The notes under the pieces were generated by a model. It was given only the letters and a program-made list of their open reading frames with translations, was not told the DNA's origin and did not search any database. This document shows positions 60,441 through 64,000 of a DNA stretch of 64,000 bases, piece by piece. The stretch spans positions 3,197,971 through 3,261,970 of the forward strand of contig FN649746.1 in assembly GCA_000310025.1 (NCBI GenBank), read 5' to 3'. This DNA comes from Ectocarpus siliculosus. Lineage: Eukaryota; Sar; Phaeophyceae; Ectocarpales; Ectocarpaceae. Position 1 is the first letter of the stretch. Every line of letters starts with the position of its first letter. The position numbers and the translations under genes were made by a program.

Positions 60441-61857
60441 CTGACAGTTTTTTTTTGCTGTGTGCCTGAATTGTGCCCTGCTCGACAAAAGCAATCGCCG
60501 CCTCTTCTCGGCGTCGGCAGTAGCCGTCCGTCTCGTGTGCAGCATGGCTCCCTCCATGGCCGCTTTGATTACGCCGTTCATGAGTTTTGCCGGCAGCAAC
60601 ACTAGCAGCGCTCGCAGGTTTTGTTCCCGTACCACCGCAGGATCGTCAGGCGTGAAGGGCTCCTCATCGTCACCTTGGTGGTTTCGGCGGAATAGAATGC
60701 GGTACGGCAGGTTGCAGACATCACACCCGGGGGTACAGCACACACGCGTATCGAGACATTTATTTCCGCAAGTGACGAGTGCGAGACATCAAAACTATGA
60801 AATTGACACCTTATTTCGCGAGAATGTTCCATACAGGGTACGTCAGTGGAGCCAAAGACTTGACCCACAGGCCTTGCAAGGCCGAAGTACAAAATCGCCC
60901 TGCACGTCCGACATGTTTTTCTTCGGCAGCAATCGCAGAGGTTGCCGTTGGCGGTGCATCTGTCTGCCAGTCTCTGCTCGAGATAGACGAAGTACATCCT
61001 ACAGAGCAAACCGTGTGAGAGCTGTGCTGCAGGAAAAGCTAGGGTTTAACAGCGTGCCCGACATTCCTGGGAAACGCTGTAGCACTTGCGTTGTTGGGTA
61101 TGGTTCACAAACATATGTGGCTTGCGGTTTAACCTCGGCTGTGGCATCGTTTCCACATTTCACTGAATTTTCCTACTGGCAGTGCAATATGGTGTAGAGG
61201 ATAGCATAGTGCTGGAATGTTGTGGAGGACCTTCTGAGTTGTTCCCCACAGGTCGCGCACGGTCGAAATTGTCGGAGTAGGTCCACTGGTGGGGTCTATC
61301 AAGATATCCCCGTCAATTCACCTGCCAATCGCTGGCCACGACCGCACTCGACCCGTGGGCAGGGGTCATGCCTCAGCTCGAGATATTTCAGCCTCTGGCT
61401 GTCCCGTGTAAGGCCCTGACAGTCTACTATCCTTAAGTACCTCCTTACCATTCATCGACAATACGGTACGTCGAACCGCACCTTCGGTCGTCTCCAGCGC
61501 CTTGTTGTGTGCCACGACCGCGTCAGGTGAGGCCCTCATTTCCTCGTCCGGCCACGGAACAAACACCTCCCCGTCGACCCCATCCCATACCTGGCCCTCC
61601 AGCGGCTCCAAGCTGTTGTCGTGGCTGAACTCCCCGACTGCAGTCGGTTGAGCCTCGTCGACGCTTGCTGGGCACCCATTGGTTGCATCGTTCGCAGGCA
61701 ACAAGGAGAAGTATTCCTGCCGGGTGTGGTTGTAGAAGCACACCGTTCCGTCTTCCAAGGCGACTTCTTCCCAGTAGTCCACCTCGGTCCCTTTTCCCAA
61801 GAAGGTACAACCGCAATGGGGGCACGAGTTCAGCGTTTGAGAAGGCGGGGTAAGGCT
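60441..61857 (-). CDS. Cys-rich and WW-like exons, probably the N-terminus of the LRR/coiled-coil gene
   Basis: Exon 61857-61449 starts after a TAG acceptor and ends at a GTAAGG donor in phase 1. It encodes a CPHCGC knuckle and then a WW-like domain (DYWEEVALEDGTVCFYNHT), in which the second Trp is replaced by Phe. A second exon ends at 60441 (phase 0 into the LRR gene) and encodes PDDPAVVREQNLRALLVLLP and a basic helix. An acceptor at CCAAG before GGTGACGATGAG (about 60686) gives matching phase 1, yet the frame upstream of it still looks coding (CCTPGCDVCNLPYRILFRRN) without a usable AG. A further Cys-rich stretch at about 60860-61010 (CDCCRRKTCRTC) may be another exon. The start codon is not resolved; a same-frame open stretch with ATG at 62028 lies directly upstream. 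Confidence 0.45.
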
Positions 61858-62106
61858 CTATGACCACGACATGCGGTAACGTGTGCACACGTGTTCGAAA
61901 CCATGGCTTGATCCGTGCAACTGCTGGGGCGAGCAGGCCTCGTCGCTTCCAAACGCAGCCTCGCATTGTCGTTCAGTCATCGCATGGATCATGGAACGTG
62001 GCAACTCTCGGATTGACCACGTAGCCATGACAGTTGATCTGTACACCATGACTCTTCGGCAGAACATTGCAGGAAGAAGACCGCAGGCCATACAAAACCC
62101 CTGATC

Positions 62107-62251
62107 TCAGAAGGGGGCGGCTCGTTTCATCGCTTGGGTTGCACCAGCCGCCAGAACAGCAACCGCACCTGCCACTTCCTGCGCACTTTCTCCTGAAACG
62201 AAAACCCCGTCATCCTGCAGCATTTTCACTGTCGCCTCCTGCACCATGATC
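62107..62251 (-). CDS. C-terminal exon of an unidentified minus-strand gene
   Basis: On the minus strand an acceptor ggccag opens an exon at 62251 (phase 2) that reads 47 residues to a TGA at 62109-62107. It is Ala-rich and amphipathic, starting IMVQEATVKMLQDDGVFVSG. An open helix-like stretch upstream (62335-62255, QALKAAEQRELSVNINFP) could be the preceding exon but has no clear GT donor. The family is unknown. It would end only about 80 bases before the possible start of the LRR/coiled-coil gene on the same strand. Confidence 0.35.
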
Positions 62252-62335
62252 CTGGCCTACTCCTGTCCATGTAGCTCTGAGTGTTGTCCCATTCCTCGCC
62301 TGGGGAAGTTGATGTTGACGCTCAGCTCTCTCTGC

Positions 62336-64000
62336 TCAGCTGCCTTCAAAGCCTGAGAGATGGAAAGCCGTCAAATAACCCGCGTGGCTCGGACGATGGA
62401 GTTTGAGCCTTTGTCGTTTCGGTGAGAAGACTTCTGATTCAAGCTGAAGTCTAGTTGTGTCTACAGTAGACGCCCGGTGCTCGTTTCGAATCTGCCACAA
62501 CAGTCCCTCTGTGGGTGACGACTACGGCTGTGTGTGCGTATGGCACTTCTCCACTGTAGAAACAACTCTTATGGTGGTCTCCAGCTGTGCAGATTAGCTT
62601 TTTGCCCTTTTCCACTACCGCCGGCGCACGGGCGGTCCTTTGTGACTCTGAGAATCTCGGTAGCCTAACGCTTTTTCAACCAACTGTCGGTGCACACTAC
62701 AGCAGTAGACCTAACATCTAAAGTGTGTGTGCAGGAAAAGTAACTTATGTTGCATGCTCGGTGTATCACATCGTCTACTGCGTTGCATCACTTTGAATCG
62801 TCTGGAGAGCTCTGAGTGGCACACCGATGACTGAACGCCACGCAAACATTCACCATTTTGCGACACGACGCAGACTGCGTAACCGTCTTTCCTATTGGTC
62901 AACAATGATGCCGCCGATTAAACCCCCCTCTACCCCCGACTATGTGCAATAGCAAGAAGTTTGAACCAATTGTCATAAGCTCACGCGCGCATGAACTCTT
63001 CCACCTCTCGCCATATCCCACGTGCCTCCTGTGAATCCTAATATTGTCGTACCTTGGAGCCCAGTTAGGATCAGTCTTCGGTCGGGGCCATGGTAGCTCA
63101 GACCTGGAAAGGCGCTCACCATTCTGGTGTGCTTGTGTGTGGGGGAAGGGAGGGGGGAACGGGCCTCCCTGCCTGTCTATTCCCCGTAGTCTGCCCCGCC
63201 CGCTGTGTGTGTCTCTCTCATCAAGGAAGTGTTCGCCAATTGGTAAAATTGAAACAAGTTGCGCCGCATGCAAGTGGGTTCTCGGGCGGATTGTTACTCT
63301 TCGATATAATCCGACGTTTCATTTCCCACGTCACATTCTCGGGATCGGGGATCTCTCTCCTCTCTCTCCCTCTCCCTCTCCCCCTAACTTCTAGCTGTAC
63401 GAACACCATCCAGACAACCAGCACATACCGCGTTTCACAGCCTCCACGGAGGTAGGTGTAGTGGTCCGTATGGTAGCGGAGGAGGTACGGGGCAATGCCT
63501 TCCCAGCTGATTCGAGCGTGTCCTCCGACAGCGGCGGCCAAAATGACGTCATTGACATCGAAGAGAGGGAGCAACACCTAGCCAAGAGCACCATCGACGA
63601 ACAAGATGTCGACCTCTCCATTGCCTTCGTCAACATACATGATCGGGTTACCGACAAAACGTGGGTCGAATTAAATTCAATGACTACGTTGTCTGGGTGA
63701 TATGGTGGTGTGGCGATTTGCTCGACAGAAAGTCAACACATCTATCTCTGTGTCTGAATAACCATATGAGGGTGTAGGAATCTAGACTAAAACCGTGGCA
63801 CCAACCGTAAATTGACAGTCCTGTTTTTAAAACCTATCGAGTCCTAAAATACGTTCCGTTCGTGATGATATATATGCAGACTTCACTGCTTGCATCCTCG
63901 ATGCCTTGTAAGACTACAGGGAGGGTACTAGTAACACTGGGAGTACATGTGGTGTAAACATCTGCATTCTCCGACGGTGACTGTCTCCATCAATCCGTGA
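62336..64000. other. unassigned right end of the window
   Basis: The only coding-like stretch is plus-strand 63440-63700, open after a CAG acceptor and acidic (VSSDSGGQNDVIDIEEREQH), ending in TGA. It may be the last exon of a plus-strand gene or a remnant. No other exon could be tied to it. Confidence 0.3.

Noticed and set aside
60460-61197. 245-codon plus-strand open frame
   Set aside because: It is antisense to the Cys-rich exons of the minus-strand gene, whose peptide and donor are more convincing; its own peptide is low-complexity Ser/Arg-rich.
1-64000. CRISPR arrays, rRNA genes or prokaryotic operons
   Set aside because: Split genes with GT-AG introns show this is eukaryotic nuclear DNA; the tandem repeats are minisatellites without unique spacers.

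Overview
This window reads as nuclear DNA of a brown alga (Phaeophyceae), most like Ectocarpus. Genes are split into many short exons with GT-AG introns of a few hundred bases up to 3 kb, coding sequence is moderately GC-rich, and two genes combine an NB-ARC ATPase with 42-residue TPRs, an architecture known from brown-algal candidate immune receptors. The species assignment is inference. Exons were joined by eye from splice sites, reading phase and protein similarity, so boundaries may be off by a few bases.

Layout. (1) 1-3.1 kb: mostly unassigned, with one coiled-coil exon of a minus-strand gene at 695-980. (2) 3.1-12.1 kb, plus: a nine-exon secreted pepsin-type aspartic protease whose introns are full of tandem duplications. 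(3) 14.3-26.4 kb, plus: a large gene for a secreted modular protein, with discoidin-like repeats joined by Pro/Thr linkers and followed by a right-handed beta-helix; it carries several lesions. (4) 26.4-31.7 kb: no convincing gene. (5) 31.7-35.4 kb and 38.3-42.1 kb, plus: two paralogous NLR-like genes, each with a separate exon for an N-terminal helical domain, then NB-ARC and TPRs. Each has its own tandem duplication just upstream. (6) 43.1-45.9 kb: a degenerate satellite of about 110 bp with a second repeat family of about 43 bp inside it. (7) 45.9-48.4 kb: no recognised gene. (8) 61.9-48.4 kb, minus: a gene of at least 17 phase-consistent exons for an LRR, Ser-rich linker, long coiled-coil and SAP-like protein, probably starting with a Cys-rich/WW-like module. 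(9) 62.1-64 kb: the C-terminal exon of another minus-strand gene and unassigned sequence.

The NLR pair looks like innate immune sensors. The protease and the beta-helix protein are predicted to be secreted or wall-associated. The LRR/coiled-coil protein looks like an intracellular scaffold. Nothing shows co-regulation, as expected for a eukaryotic locus. The recurring theme is local tandem duplication of 20-280 bp that often captures splice sites, exon ends or promoter segments.
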